A stretch of DNA of 64,000 nucleotides from Dongia_B sp035539075 (lineage in GTDB: Bacteria; Pseudomonadota; Alphaproteobacteria; Dongiales; Dongiaceae). Below, piece by piece: positions 50,737 through 59,209 of this stretch. The notes beneath the pieces are model-generated. The model saw only the letters and a list, made by a program, of their open reading frames with translations. It was not told the origin of the DNA and did no database searches. Position numbers and translations under genes: made by a program. Position 1 is the stretch's first letter. Each line of letters opens with the position of its first letter. Where the stretch lies: contig DATLJB010000099.1 in assembly GCA_035539075.1 (NCBI GenBank), positions 27,852-91,851 of the forward strand. Direction: 5' to 3'.

Positions 50737-51645
50737 ATGACCGCCTCACCACGCTTTCTCGGTTTTCCTGATCGCCTTGCCGATGGCAACGCGCCGCGGG
50801 CGGTGATCTTCGGTGCAGGACATGGCAGCACCTATCCCGGCCAGGACAGCAGCGGTTTCGCTCTGGCGGCCGATGCGATCCGGGCGGCGAGCGAGGAGGA
50901 TGCGGCATTCATCGAGCACTGGGATTTCGATCTCGGCGGGCCGCTGTTCGACGGCGGGCCGGTCTGCTGTGTCGATGCCGGCGATATCGCCACCGCGCTG
51001 CATGACAATGCCGGCAACCGCGCCCGGATCGAGGCGAAGACGCGCGCGGTGCTGGCGTCGGCGGTGCCGATCCTGCTCGGCGGCGATGATTCCGTGGTGA
51101 CGCCCTTCCTCGCCGGCTTCGCGGATCACGGGCCGGTCTGGGTCCTGCAGATCGACGCCCATATCGACTGGCGCGATGAGGTGCATGGCGAGCGCTACGG
51201 GTATTCGAGCCCGATGCGCCGGGTGAGCGAGATGCCGCATGTCGCCGGCATGGTGCAGGTCGGTATGCGCAGCGTCGGCAGCGCAAGGCGCGCCGAAGTC
51301 GAGGCGGCCAAGCATTATGGCAGCCATCTGGTGACCGCCCGCGAGGTCCATGCCGAGGGTGTCGAGGCGGGACTCCGGCATATTCCGGAAGGGGTGCGGG
51401 TCGTCATCACGCTTGATTGCGACGGGCTCGATCCCGGCATCATGCCGGGTGTGGCGGCGCGAACCCCTGGCGGCCTCAGCTATACGCAGGCGATCGACCT
51501 GATCGCCGGTGTCGGCAAGCGGGCGAGGCTCGTGGGTTTCGACCTGGTCGAGTTCTACCCCCCGGCCGACATTGATGGCCTGACCGCACTGACCGCCGCG
51601 CGTCTTGTCGTCAATGCGATCGGCGCCATCGTCCGCCAAGTCTGA
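50737..51645 (+). CDS. ureohydrolase (arginase/agmatinase family)
   Basis: The protein has 302 residues. Metal motifs: LLGGDDSVV (117-118), IDAHIDWRD (140-147) and TLDCDGLDP. In classical members the first motif is GGDH, whose histidine binds manganese; here it is aspartate at 118. The other ligands are present. The family hydrolyses guanidino compounds to urea plus an amine; the altered ligand and a specificity loop GERYGYSSPMRRVSEM make agmatine uncertain. It probably forms oligomers in the cytosol. The start is the first ATG with family-like sequence. Confidence 0.88.
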   Translation: MTASPRFLGFPDRLADGNAPRAVIFGAGHGSTYPGQDSSGFALAADAIRAASEEDAAFIEHWDFDLGGPLFDGGPVCCVDAGDIATALHDNAGNRARIEAKTRAVLASAVPILLGGDDSVVTPFLAGFADHGPVWVLQIDAHIDWRDEVHGERYGYSSPMRRVSEMPHVAGMVQVGMRSVGSARRAEVEAAKHYGSHLVTAREVHAEGVEAGLRHIPEGVRVVITLDCDGLDPGIMPGVAARTPGGLSYTQAIDLIAGVGKRARLVGFDLVEFYPPADIDGLTALTAARLVVNAIGAIVRQV

Positions 51646-51691
51646 AGCTCAGCCAGGAATCGGCAGCGGCTCCATCGCCTGGCCTGGTGTG

Positions 51692-51718
51692 CAAACCCCT
51701 GCGCCTCATGGGGGTTTG
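51692..51718 (+). terminator. hairpin after the ureohydrolase gene
   Basis: CAAACCCC (51692-51699) and GGGGTTTG (51711-51718) pair perfectly around an 11-base loop, 47 bp after the stop at 51645. No T-tract longer than three follows. The rest of 51719-51900 has no recognised gene. Confidence 0.6.
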
Positions 51719-51900
51719 TCGCCCCTGGCGCGCGGGGGCTGGATATGGCGTAATGGCGCTCCCATCTCGTTTGCCGCGTGCAAGACGCAATCGGCTGCTC
51801 GACACTCGTCGATTAGGACGGGGATTCGACATGACAGTTTCTCGTGGTTGAGGGCAGCGCCAAGCGCAAGGCGCGCTGTCCAACAGGAAAGGACCCGCTT

Positions 51901-52701
51901 ATGAAAATCGATCTTACCGGCAAGACCGCCATCGTCACCGGCTCGACCGTCGGCATTGGCTTTGCCATCGCCAAGGGGCTGGCCGAATCGGGCGCGACCG
52001 TGGTGGTCAATGGCCGCAAGCAGGCGGCGGTGGACCAGGCGATCGCCGCCATCGCCAAGGCGGTGCCGGGCGCGGAGAAGCGGCTGCGCGGTGTCGCCGC
52101 CGATCTCGGCACGGCGGCCGGCTGCGATTCCCTGGTCAAGGCCGAGCCGCAGGCCGATATCCTCGTCAACAATGTCGGCATCTTCAACCCGCAGGATTTC
52201 TTCGAAGTGCCGGACTCGGAATGGATGCGCTTTTACGAGATCAACGTCATGTCCGGCGTGCGCGTGTCGCGCGCCTATGCGCCCGGCATGGTCGCACGGA
52301 AATGGGGCCGCATCGTCTTCATCTCTTCTGAATCCGGCATCAACATCCCGGTCGAGATGGTGCATTACGGCATGACCAAGACCGCCAATCTCGCCGTCTC
52401 GCGCGGCCTCGCAAAGCGCCTCGCCGGCACCGGCGTCACGGTGAATGCCGTGCTGCCCGGACCGACCCTCTCGGAAGGCGTCGAGGAGATGCTAAAGGAA
52501 GAGGTGAAGAAGACCGGAAAATCCGCCGCGGAAATCGGCACCGAATTCGTCAAGGCGCATCGCTCCAGCTCGATCATCCAGCGCATCGCCACGGTGGAAG
52601 AGGTCGCCAACATGGTCGTCTATGCCTGCTCGCTGCAGGCCTCGGCCACGACCGGCGCGGCGCTGCGCGTCGATGGCGGGGTGGTCGATACCATCGCCTG
52701 A
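51901..52701 (+). CDS. short-chain dehydrogenase/reductase
   Basis: The protein has 266 residues from MKIDLTGKTAIVTGSTVGIG. It shows the classical SDR motifs: TGSTVGIG, NNVGIF, catalytic YGMTK, and C-terminal ALRVDGGVVDTIA. The ribosome-binding site AGGAAAGGACC precedes the ATG at 51901; the frame extends 19 codons upstream without support. NAD(P)H-dependent; the substrate is unknown. Confidence 0.88.
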   Translation: MKIDLTGKTAIVTGSTVGIGFAIAKGLAESGATVVVNGRKQAAVDQAIAAIAKAVPGAEKRLRGVAADLGTAAGCDSLVKAEPQADILVNNVGIFNPQDFFEVPDSEWMRFYEINVMSGVRVSRAYAPGMVARKWGRIVFISSESGINIPVEMVHYGMTKTANLAVSRGLAKRLAGTGVTVNAVLPGPTLSEGVEEMLKEEVKKTGKSAAEIGTEFVKAHRSSSIIQRIATVEEVANMVVYACSLQASATTGAALRVDGGVVDTIA

Positions 52702-52872
52702 CGACGGAAATCCATCACAGCAAGCGCGCCATCGCCAATGCAGCATCGCACGCCGCCGAAACGGTTCGCGCGCGATGCTGCGGCCTGATGTCCCAGGCGG
52801 AACGGCCTGCCGGAACAGGCAATGCCGGTTTGGTGTTGAGCGCATCATGAACCAAAGTCTGGAGGAGGGGCC

Positions 52873-54153
52873 GTGGCGGCACAGCAACGCCATTGCGTCG
52901 TCATCATCGGCGCCGGTTTCGGCGGGCTCAGCGCCGCCCAGCACCTGGCCGGATCGGGCACCTCGATCACGCTGATCGACCAGCGCAACCATCATATCTT
53001 CCAGCCCTTGCTGTATCAGGTTGCCACCGCTTCGCTGGCGACGTCGGAGATCGCCTGGCCGGTCCGCGGCCTGATGAAGGGCCGCGCCGATGTCGAGACG
53101 CGCCTCGCCACGGTGACCGGCATCGATGCCGAGGCGCGCAACGTCCTGCTGCAAGGCGGCGAGGCGGTTCCGTATGACACGCTGGTCGCGGCGATGGGGG
53201 CGCGGCATGCCTATTTCGGCCATGACGATTGGGAACCCTATGCGCCGGGCCTGAAGACCATCGAGGATGCGACGCGCATCAGGCGCCGCATCCTGCTGGC
53301 TTTCGAGCGCGCCGAATACGAAACCGATCCGCAGAGGCGCGCGGCCTTGCTGACCTTCGTCATCGTCGGCGGCGGGCCGACCGGCGTGGAACTGGCCGGC
53401 ACCATCGCCGAGCTGGCGCGCGACACGCTGACCGGCGACTTCCGCCATATAGATACGCAGCAGGCGCGCGTCGTGCTGATCGAAGGCAGCGACCGCATCC
53501 TCGGCACCTATCCGCGCGATCTCTCCGACTATGCCAGGCGCTCGCTGGAGCATATCGGCGTCGAGGTGCTGCTGGGCGAGAACGTGACGGCTTGCTCCGC
53601 CGAAGGCGTCATGCGCGGCAAGCAGACGCTGCCGGCCGGCACCGTCATCTGGGCGGCGGGCGTGCGGGCCTCGCCGGTCGCCGAATGGCTGCGGGCGCCG
53701 GCCGACCGGGCGGGGCGCTTGCAGGTTCTGCCGGACCTGACCGTACCCGGCCATCCCGAGATCTTCGTCATCGGCGACACGGCAAGCCTGGCTGGCCCCG
53801 ACGGCAAGCCGGTCCCCGGCATCGCCCCGGCGGCCAAGCAGCAGGGCCGCTATGTCGCCCAGGCGATCAAGGCGCGGCTGGCCGGCCGGCCGCCGAAGGG
53901 ACCCTTCCGCTATCATCATCAGGGCAGCCTGGCGCAGATCGGCAAGCGCAAGGCGATCATCGATTTCGGCTGGATCAAGCTGAAGGGTGCCCTCGCCTGG
54001 TGGATCTGGGGCATCGCCCATATCTATTTCCTGATTGGCGTGCGCAGCCGCCTCAATGTCGCCATCAACTGGCTGTGGATCCATGCCCGCAACCAGCGCA
54101 GCGCCCGGCTGATCACGCAAGCCGACAGCCAGGCGCCGGAAGCGGGGAGGTAA
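52873..54153 (+). CDS. type II NADH dehydrogenase (NDH-2)
   Basis: The protein has 426 residues from a GTG at 52873, preceded by GGAGGAGGGGCC. The FAD site is VVIIGAGFGGLSAAQHL, the quinone-linked motif is HIFQPLLYQVATASLAT, the NADH site is FVIVGGGPTGVELAGTIAEL, and the second FAD contact is EIFVIGDTASL. The C-terminal hydrophobic stretch LAWWIWGIAHIYFLIGVRSR anchors it to the inner membrane. It oxidises NADH and reduces quinone without pumping protons. It follows the SDR gene by 171 bp. Confidence 0.92.
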   Translation: MAAQQRHCVVIIGAGFGGLSAAQHLAGSGTSITLIDQRNHHIFQPLLYQVATASLATSEIAWPVRGLMKGRADVETRLATVTGIDAEARNVLLQGGEAVPYDTLVAAMGARHAYFGHDDWEPYAPGLKTIEDATRIRRRILLAFERAEYETDPQRRAALLTFVIVGGGPTGVELAGTIAELARDTLTGDFRHIDTQQARVVLIEGSDRILGTYPRDLSDYARRSLEHIGVEVLLGENVTACSAEGVMRGKQTLPAGTVIWAAGVRASPVAEWLRAPADRAGRLQVLPDLTVPGHPEIFVIGDTASLAGPDGKPVPGIAPAAKQQGRYVAQAIKARLAGRPPKGPFRYHHQGSLAQIGKRKAIIDFGWIKLKGALAWWIWGIAHIYFLIGVRSRLNVAINWLWIHARNQRSARLITQADSQAPEAGR

Positions 54154-54214
54154 CGCGGCCGCAAAGAGGTCTGCAAAGAAAGCGGAAACTCATGTCTTTG
54201 CCGGAACAACCCGC

Positions 54215-54760
54215 ATGAATCCTTCTCCGATCGCTCCTTGCCGGATATCAACGGATCGCCTTGTGCTGCGGCCGACCGTTCCCGCCGATGCCGGCCGCGC
54301 CGTCGAGATCCAATCCGACTGGGAGGTCACGCGCATGTTGCGCATGGCGCCGTTTCCGCCCGACCGCGATGCAATCGCCAGGTGGTTCGCCGATCATGGG
54401 CGGGAGTGGGACGCGGGCGAGGCCTATCGTTTCGCGATCGACCTGCAGGGGCGCATGATCGGCGTCGTCGATATCGACGAGATTTCCGGCGGCGAGGGCG
54501 AGCTTGGTTACTGGTTCGAGAAATCGAGCTGGGGACGCGGATATGCCAGCGAGGCGGCGCGGGCCGTGGTGAACTTCGCCTTCGCCAAAGTGGGGCTCGC
54601 GAAATTGCACTCGGGCCATGCCGCGGATAATGCCGCTTCCGCCAATGTGCTGGTGAAACTGGGCTTCCGCGCTTGTGGCGCCGTTCGCACGGCATCGCTA
54701 TCGCGCGGCGAAGAGATCCTGCATCAGGGCTATATCCTGGTGCGTCCGGCCGGGGCCTGA
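54215..54760 (+). CDS. RimJ/RimL-type GNAT acetyltransferase
   Basis: The protein has 181 residues. The start TDRLVLRPTVPADAGRAVEI, the core ELGYWFEKSSWGRGYASEAA with the acetyl-CoA loop, and ASANVLVKLGFRACGAVRTA are typical of Acetyltransf_3 proteins that modify ribosomal proteins or small molecules. The substrate is unknown. It lies between NDH-2 and the ArsR pair. Confidence 0.87.
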   Translation: MNPSPIAPCRISTDRLVLRPTVPADAGRAVEIQSDWEVTRMLRMAPFPPDRDAIARWFADHGREWDAGEAYRFAIDLQGRMIGVVDIDEISGGEGELGYWFEKSSWGRGYASEAARAVVNFAFAKVGLAKLHSGHAADNAASANVLVKLGFRACGAVRTASLSRGEEILHQGYILVRPAGA

Positions 54761-54819
54761 ACGGCCAGGACGCGGTTCGAGGCCGAGGGCTGCATCGTGC
54801 CGCGATGCGGCCCTTTCGC

Positions 54820-54863
54820 TTGACGGAGGGGGTGGTCGCTGTTATTTAAGTAAATACTTAAAT
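54820..54863 (+). promoter_or_regulatory. promoter and palindromic operator of the arsR-SRPBCC operon
   Basis: TTGACG (54820-54825), a 17-base spacer and TATTTA (54843-54848) form a sigma-70-like promoter. The perfect palindrome ATTTAAGTAAATACTTAAAT (54844-54863, 9-bp arms) covers the -10 element and the expected start site, 18 bp before the ATG. It is an AT-rich island in GC-rich DNA. ArsR-family repressors bind such dyads; autorepression is the expected function. Confidence 0.75.
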
Positions 54864-54881
54864 GTCGAGCGGTTCGAAAAT

Positions 54882-55232
54882 ATGCAGGCTTCTCAGAACC
54901 TTGCGCAGGCATTCGCGGCGCTTGGCGACCCGACCCGGCTGGCTATCCTGAGCCGACTGGCGAGCGAGGGCGACCTGACGGTGCAGGAGATCGCCGCACC
55001 CTTCGCGATGAGCCTGCCGGCCGTGTCGCAGCATCTGAAGGCGCTGGAGCGCGCCGGCCTCATCGCCCGCGGACGCGACGGGCAGAAGCGTCCGTGTCGG
55101 CTGAATGCCGAGCGTCTCGCCGAGACCGCCCGCTGGTTCGACCATACCCGCGCCGCCTGGGAGGCGCGCTTCGACCGTCTGGAACGATTCCTTGCAACAA
55201 CTGAGACGAAGGGTGGCAATCATGAAAAGTGA
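54882..55232 (+). CDS. ArsR-family transcriptional regulator
   Basis: The protein has 116 residues. The winged HTH (LGDPTRLAILSRLASEGDLT, VQEIAAPFAMSLPAVSQHLK, ALERAGLIARGRDGQKRPCR) is typical of the metal-independent ArsR group that pairs with SRPBCC proteins. There is no CxC metal site in helix 3. The only in-frame start is at 54882. It overlaps the next gene by 11 bases. It likely represses its own operon at the palindrome upstream. Confidence 0.92.
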   Translation: MQASQNLAQAFAALGDPTRLAILSRLASEGDLTVQEIAAPFAMSLPAVSQHLKALERAGLIARGRDGQKRPCRLNAERLAETARWFDHTRAAWEARFDRLERFLATTETKGGNHEK

Positions 55233-55743
55233 GGGCATGAAAAGTGAGGGCATGAAAAGTGACGGCATGCATGCTGACCCGCTCAGAACCTGGGCGCTCG
55301 ATCGGGAGGTCGTGCTGAGCCGCGTGATCGCCGCACCGCGCGAGCGCGTGTTCCAGGCATGGACCGATCCGGCGCAGATCGTGCAGTGGTTCGGCCCCGA
55401 CGGCTTCGAGGTTCAATCGCTGGAATGCGACCTCCGCGTCGGCGGGCGCTGGCGCTTCCTCTATACGGGGCCTGACGGCACGCGTTACGACAACCGAATG
55501 GTGTTCCTGCGGATTGAAGCGCCGCGGCTGATCGAGATCGAGCACGGCTCGGACAAGGATGAAGATCCCGCGCGCTTCCATGTCATTATTACCTTCGATG
55601 CGCAAAGCGACGGAAAGACCGTATTGACCATGCGCCAACTCCACCCCACCAGGGAGCAGCGCGATGCGGTGATCGGCTTCGGCGCCGTGGAGTTCGGCTA
55701 TCAGACCTTGGGCAAGCTGGCGCGTTTTCTTGGCGTGGCCTGA
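55222..55743 (+). CDS. SRPBCC (AHSA1/START-like) protein with repeated start segment
   Basis: The protein has 173 residues. The SRPBCC fold is clear: REVVLSRVIAAPRERVFQAW, TDPAQIVQWFGPDGFEVQSL, DLRVGGRWRFLYTGPDGTRY, VITFDAQSDGKTVLTMRQLH. It has a hydrophobic ligand pocket; ligand unknown. The N-terminus is MKSEGMKSEGMKSDGMH, encoded by a 15-bp tandem repeat (atgaaaagtgagggc), which supplies four in-frame ATG codons; the first, with AAGGGTGG upstream, was used. It is co-transcribed with arsR. Confidence 0.9.
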   Translation: MKSEGMKSEGMKSDGMHADPLRTWALDREVVLSRVIAAPRERVFQAWTDPAQIVQWFGPDGFEVQSLECDLRVGGRWRFLYTGPDGTRYDNRMVFLRIEAPRLIEIEHGSDKDEDPARFHVIITFDAQSDGKTVLTMRQLHPTREQRDAVIGFGAVEFGYQTLGKLARFLGVA

Positions 55744-55810
55744 CATCCGCGACGGCCATCGACGGAAACAGAGTCTCTAGCGTCGAGCACGGTCAACTTG
55801 ATGCCTTGTT

Positions 55811-56422
55811 TCATCTCTCCGCCAAGGCCAGCTTGGCGCCCAAAGCCACGAAGGCGGCGGCGAAGCTGCGGCGCATCCAGGTCAGGATGCGGGGGCGGGC
55901 GATGATGTGGTTGCGCACCGCCGCGGCGAAAAGGCCGTAGAGCACGAAGACCATGAAGGTGACGGCCATGAAGACGCCGCTCAGTTCCAGCATCCGGGGC
56001 AGGGGATGCGCCTCATGCGCGTCGATGAATTGCGGCAGGAAGGCGAAGAAGAAGATCGACAGCTTCGGATTGAGGATGTTGATCAGGATTGCCTGCACGA
56101 TCACCTTGGCGCTCGAGCGCGGGCTGTTCGCGGTATCGACGCGCAGCGCCCCGTGCTCCTTCAGCGTCTGCCAGGCCATGTAGAGCAGATAGGCGACGCC
56201 GGCATATTTCAGCGTGTGGAAGGCGAGCGCGCTTGCGTGCAGCAAGGCGGCGAGGCCGAGCACGGCAGCCGCCATATGCGGCACGATGCCGAGGGTGCAG
56301 CCGAGCGCCGCGACCATGCTGGCCTTCGGCCCCCGCGTCAAGCCGGCCGCCAGGGTATAGAGGACACCGGTGCCCGGCGAGACCACGACGATCAGCGTGG
56401 TGATGAGAAAATCGAGACTCAT
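55811..56422 (-). CDS. LysE/RhtB-family exporter
   Basis: The protein has 203 residues. The N-terminal motif SPGTGVLYTLAAGLTRGPKA, then hydrophobic GCTLGIVPHMAAAVLGLAAL and the central NPKLSIFFFAFLPQFID are characteristic. Six membrane helices are expected. The family exports amino acids or related small molecules by proton exchange; the substrate is unknown. It is convergent with the SRPBCC gene, 67 bp apart. Confidence 0.9.
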   Translation of the reverse strand: MSLDFLITTLIVVVSPGTGVLYTLAAGLTRGPKASMVAALGCTLGIVPHMAAAVLGLAALLHASALAFHTLKYAGVAYLLYMAWQTLKEHGALRVDTANSPRSSAKVIVQAILINILNPKLSIFFFAFLPQFIDAHEAHPLPRMLELSGVFMAVTFMVFVLYGLFAAAVRNHIIARPRILTWMRRSFAAAFVALGAKLALAER

Positions 56423-56885
56423 GGTGTTTCTCCCCTTGGAGGTCGCCTATTTCTCGCCGGTTGCTTCTAAGCGAACGCAACACGCGGAAGGACCAGTCTA
56501 ATGCCGCCCGATGATGCTGGATCGCATCCTAAGGCGCCTAGATCTAAAACGGGAATCCGTCGCTTTTCAATATGATATAGAGTGGTCGAGGACGCCGTCA
56601 GAGGCAAGCCATCGGAAGAGTGACAGCGAATCAGCCACGAACATGCGGCGCAGCGGCTTGATTGCCGGGAGCAGTGGCTTCGGGTCCGGCGCGCCCCGAT
56701 CTCCAGGTCTCGTAGACACGCGGAGGATTACGATAAATCCGCCGATCAAATACGCATTGCTGCCTCACCGAGATAATTTTCGCCTGCGCGAGCGGCTGGC
56801 GGAACGACACGAGGATCGAGTTGCCACCTTTGCTTCTGCAGGACGATCGGGATCGGCTCAAGCAGCCGGGACTTTAAGGCGATTT
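56423..56885. other. 463-bp stretch without a recognised gene
   Basis: The area between the LysE and tautomerase genes is more AT-rich than its surroundings. Frames on both strands (56511-56921 plus, 56631-56861 minus) are open but have no recognisable domain or ribosome-binding site. It may be a remnant of foreign or decayed DNA. Confidence 0.5.
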
Positions 56886-57272
56886 CTACTGCGCCAGCTG
56901 CAGCTCACCCCGCCCGAATGAAAAGTTCTCCCGCGGGACAGGAATGATTGCCACGAAGATGTCGTCAGGCGATACCCCCAGCGCCTCGACAACCAATTTG
57001 TTGATCGACGCGGCGAGCCTCCGTTTGTTCTCAAGTGGATGATGGGGCCCCAAAAGTACACTTATGATCATGGCGTTGTCGGTGCGCTGCATGTCCATGT
57101 AGGTCGGATGCAGGTGCAGCTCACCGTCACCGTGCTCGGTGATCGAGATAAACCTGTCGCCTTCGGGAAGTTGGAGCGCCTGAACGAGCGATTGGGTCAG
57201 CGCGTCAGCGAGCAACCGCTTCTGATCAGGCGTGAAACGGCCCTTTGGCACATGAGCGTCGAAAACGGGCAT
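56886..57272 (-). CDS. tautomerase-family protein
   Basis: The protein has 128 residues. The start gives MPVFDAHVPKGRFTPDQKRL, exposing the amino-terminal proline (Pro1) that is the general base of the tautomerase superfamily. The rest (DALTQSLVQALQLPEGDRFI, SVLLGPHHPLENKRRLAASI, LGVSPDDIFVAIIPVPRENF) fits the longer, 4-oxalocrotonate-related group. TTGGAG precedes the ATG at 57272. The reaction is unknown: keto-enol isomerisation or dehalogenation are family activities. It is divergent from the MarR gene over a palindrome. Confidence 0.87.
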   Translation of the reverse strand: MPVFDAHVPKGRFTPDQKRLLADALTQSLVQALQLPEGDRFISITEHGDGELHLHPTYMDMQRTDNAMIISVLLGPHHPLENKRRLAASINKLVVEALGVSPDDIFVAIIPVPRENFSFGRGELQLAQ

Positions 57273-57308
57273 GAAGAAATCTCCAATTTTTGCTGGTCGA
57301 ATAAAAAG

Positions 57309-57320
57309 GAGTATATACTC
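57309..57320. promoter_or_regulatory. palindrome between tautomerase and MarR genes
   Basis: GAGTATATACTC is a perfect 12-bp palindrome in an AT-rich stretch, 37 bp before the tautomerase start and 92 bp before the MarR start. TATA within it may also serve as a -10 element for either gene. MarR proteins bind such sites; that this is the operator is inference. Confidence 0.6.
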
Positions 57321-57411
57321 GTATTTTCCGGCCGGCAACCCCGTCTTGCCGATACGAGCAGGTTCGCCTATTCTGGCGGCAGACGGAATTGACATAGCGA
57401 CCGGAGACAGT

Positions 57412-57894
57412 TTGCGCGCCAAAAAGCAGCCAGACGCGGGACTACGAAGCGCGCTCAGCGCGATGGATGGCCAATGCAATAGCTCCGCGAGCCGACGGGC
57501 GGCGCGCTATCTCTCGGCCTCGTACGACCGCATGCTCGCCCCTTCGGGCCTCCGGACGACACAGTTTACGATCCTCCGGAAGCTCGCATTGGCAGAGCGC
57601 GCCTCAATCTCGGCACTTGCCGACGCGATCGCGATGGACCGAACAACATTAGCGGCAAATCTCAAGCCGCTGGAACGTGACGGGCTGCTGACCGTACGGC
57701 CGGATGAACACGACCAACGCGCGCGGATGGTCCAGATCACGGAGGCGGGATTGAGCAAGCTCGAACAAGCGTTGCCGCTATGGCAGTCCGCGCAGAACCA
57801 GTTCGAAGGCGCGTTCGGGGTCAAGAATGCGGCAAAATTACGTGCTGCACTCCGTGCTGTCTTGGACACGGACCTTGACCCCTGGGCTGAGTGA
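57412..57894 (+). CDS. MarR-family transcriptional regulator
   Basis: The protein has 160 residues from a TTG at 57412, preceded by GGAGACAG; the longer frame upstream runs through the operator region and the ATG at 57463 is internal to helix 1. The winged HTH is RTTQFTILRKLALAERASIS, then ALADAIAMDRTTLAANLKPL and the wing RDGLLTVRPDEHDQRARMVQ. It probably represses the divergent tautomerase gene. TTG start codons often reduce repressor expression. Confidence 0.85.
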   Translation: MRAKKQPDAGLRSALSAMDGQCNSSASRRAARYLSASYDRMLAPSGLRTTQFTILRKLALAERASISALADAIAMDRTTLAANLKPLERDGLLTVRPDEHDQRARMVQITEAGLSKLEQALPLWQSAQNQFEGAFGVKNAAKLRAALRAVLDTDLDPWAE

Positions 57895-58194
57895 AGCGGC
57901 GGTCACTACGTCGCTCAGCGTCTTTTCCAACGGGCGTTGCGCATGCTCCAACGCGGCATCTACGCCGGCATTAGCGATGACATGCCGATCGATTGAAATC
58001 GCAACTGCGGTTAGAGCTTTCCATCATGTCGTTGACTCGCGGCCGTAGACCAGCAGGTCAAGCGCCATGGTGACAGATGAGCGGCACCGACAAGCGGCGG
58101 GGCGTCCCGCGCTTCACGTGTAATATGCCATTGCGCTGACTGTGCTTTGAGCGCCATTGTGTCAGCCCAATCGTGACTGAAAATCAGGGATGAG
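57895..58194. other. 300-bp gap, no gene seen
   Basis: Frames here are short and repeatedly broken on both strands. No strong hairpin or repeat is visible. It may carry the promoter of the LysR gene at 58195. Confidence 0.5.
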
Positions 58195-59145
58195 ATGCCT
58201 TACGACGGCAGATTGCTGGCCGGGGTGACCGTGCTGATGGCGGTGGTGGAGGCGGGGACGATCGTGCGGGCGGCCGAGACGCTGGGCCTGTCGCCTTCCG
58301 GCGTCAGCCGCGCCTTGTCGCGGCTGGAAGCGCGGGTCGGTGTGCGCCTGCTGCAGCGGACCACGCGCTCGATGACCCTGACCGATGAGGGTCGGCGCTT
58401 CTATGAAAGCGTCGGGCCGCATCTCGCCGGCATCGAGGAGGCGGCGATCGACGCCGCCGGCTCCAGCAGCAATGTGCGCGGAAGGCTCAGGGTCAATATC
58501 GATCCCTTCTTCTCGCGCATCGTGCTGTCGGCGCATCTTGCGGATTTCCTCGCCCGCTATCCGGATCTTTCGCTTGAACTGATCATGCGCGATGCGGTGG
58601 GCGACCTGGTGGCGGACGGGTTCGATCTGGCCTTGCGCTTCGGCGATCCGCCGGTCGGTTCGTTCTTCGCGCGCAAGCTGGTCGAGACGCGTATCCTGAC
58701 CGTCGCCTCGCCGGGCTATGTCGCCGCGCATGGACGGCCCAAGCATCCGCGCGAGGTCGAGCAGCATGCCTGTATCGATTTCTGGGATGCGGCGCATGGC
58801 CGGGCCTATGAATGGGAGTTCCGGCGCGGCGCGGAAGTGCTGCCGGTCAATGTCAAGGCGCGGTTGCTGGTTTCCGATACCGGCACCATGGTCGGCGCCC
58901 TGGAGGCGGGGGCCGGAATCGCCCAGATCCTGGAACTAGGCCAGATGCATCTGGTGAAAAGCGGGCGTCTCGTCCTGCTGTTTCCCGATTGGACGGACGA
59001 GCTGTTCCCGCTCTATGCCATTCATCCCTCGCGCCAGCACCGGCCCGTCAAGGTGCGGGCCTTCATCGACTTCTGCCTGGAGGTCATTGCCGCGCTCAAC
59101 CGGGAGGATGCGCAGGTCCAGGCAGACAGGCAAAGAGCCGGCTGA
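58195..59145 (+). CDS. LysR-family transcriptional regulator
   Basis: The protein has 316 residues starting MPYDGRLLAGVTVLMAVVEA. HTH: AAETLGLSPSGVSRALSRLE. Effector domain: GRLRVNIDPFFSRIVLSAHL, DLALRFGDPPVGSFFARKLV, then VASPGYVAAHGRPKHPREVE. It is a CrgA-type regulator like those at 1 and 48483. No divergent target is adjacent, so its regulon is elsewhere. Confidence 0.9.
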   Translation: MPYDGRLLAGVTVLMAVVEAGTIVRAAETLGLSPSGVSRALSRLEARVGVRLLQRTTRSMTLTDEGRRFYESVGPHLAGIEEAAIDAAGSSSNVRGRLRVNIDPFFSRIVLSAHLADFLARYPDLSLELIMRDAVGDLVADGFDLALRFGDPPVGSFFARKLVETRILTVASPGYVAAHGRPKHPREVEQHACIDFWDAAHGRAYEWEFRRGAEVLPVNVKARLLVSDTGTMVGALEAGAGIAQILELGQMHLVKSGRLVLLFPDWTDELFPLYAIHPSRQHRPVKVRAFIDFCLEVIAALNREDAQVQADRQRAG

Positions 59146-59209
59146 TCGCGGCCGTCGGCTCGTCCGGTCCGCCCCGCCCCTGGTAGATCCGACCCTGGCA
59201 GATCCGGCG

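Noticed and set aside
56511..56921. 136-codon frame in the gap before the tautomerase gene
   Set aside because: No domain, no ribosome-binding site, and it runs into the 3' end of the convergent tautomerase gene.
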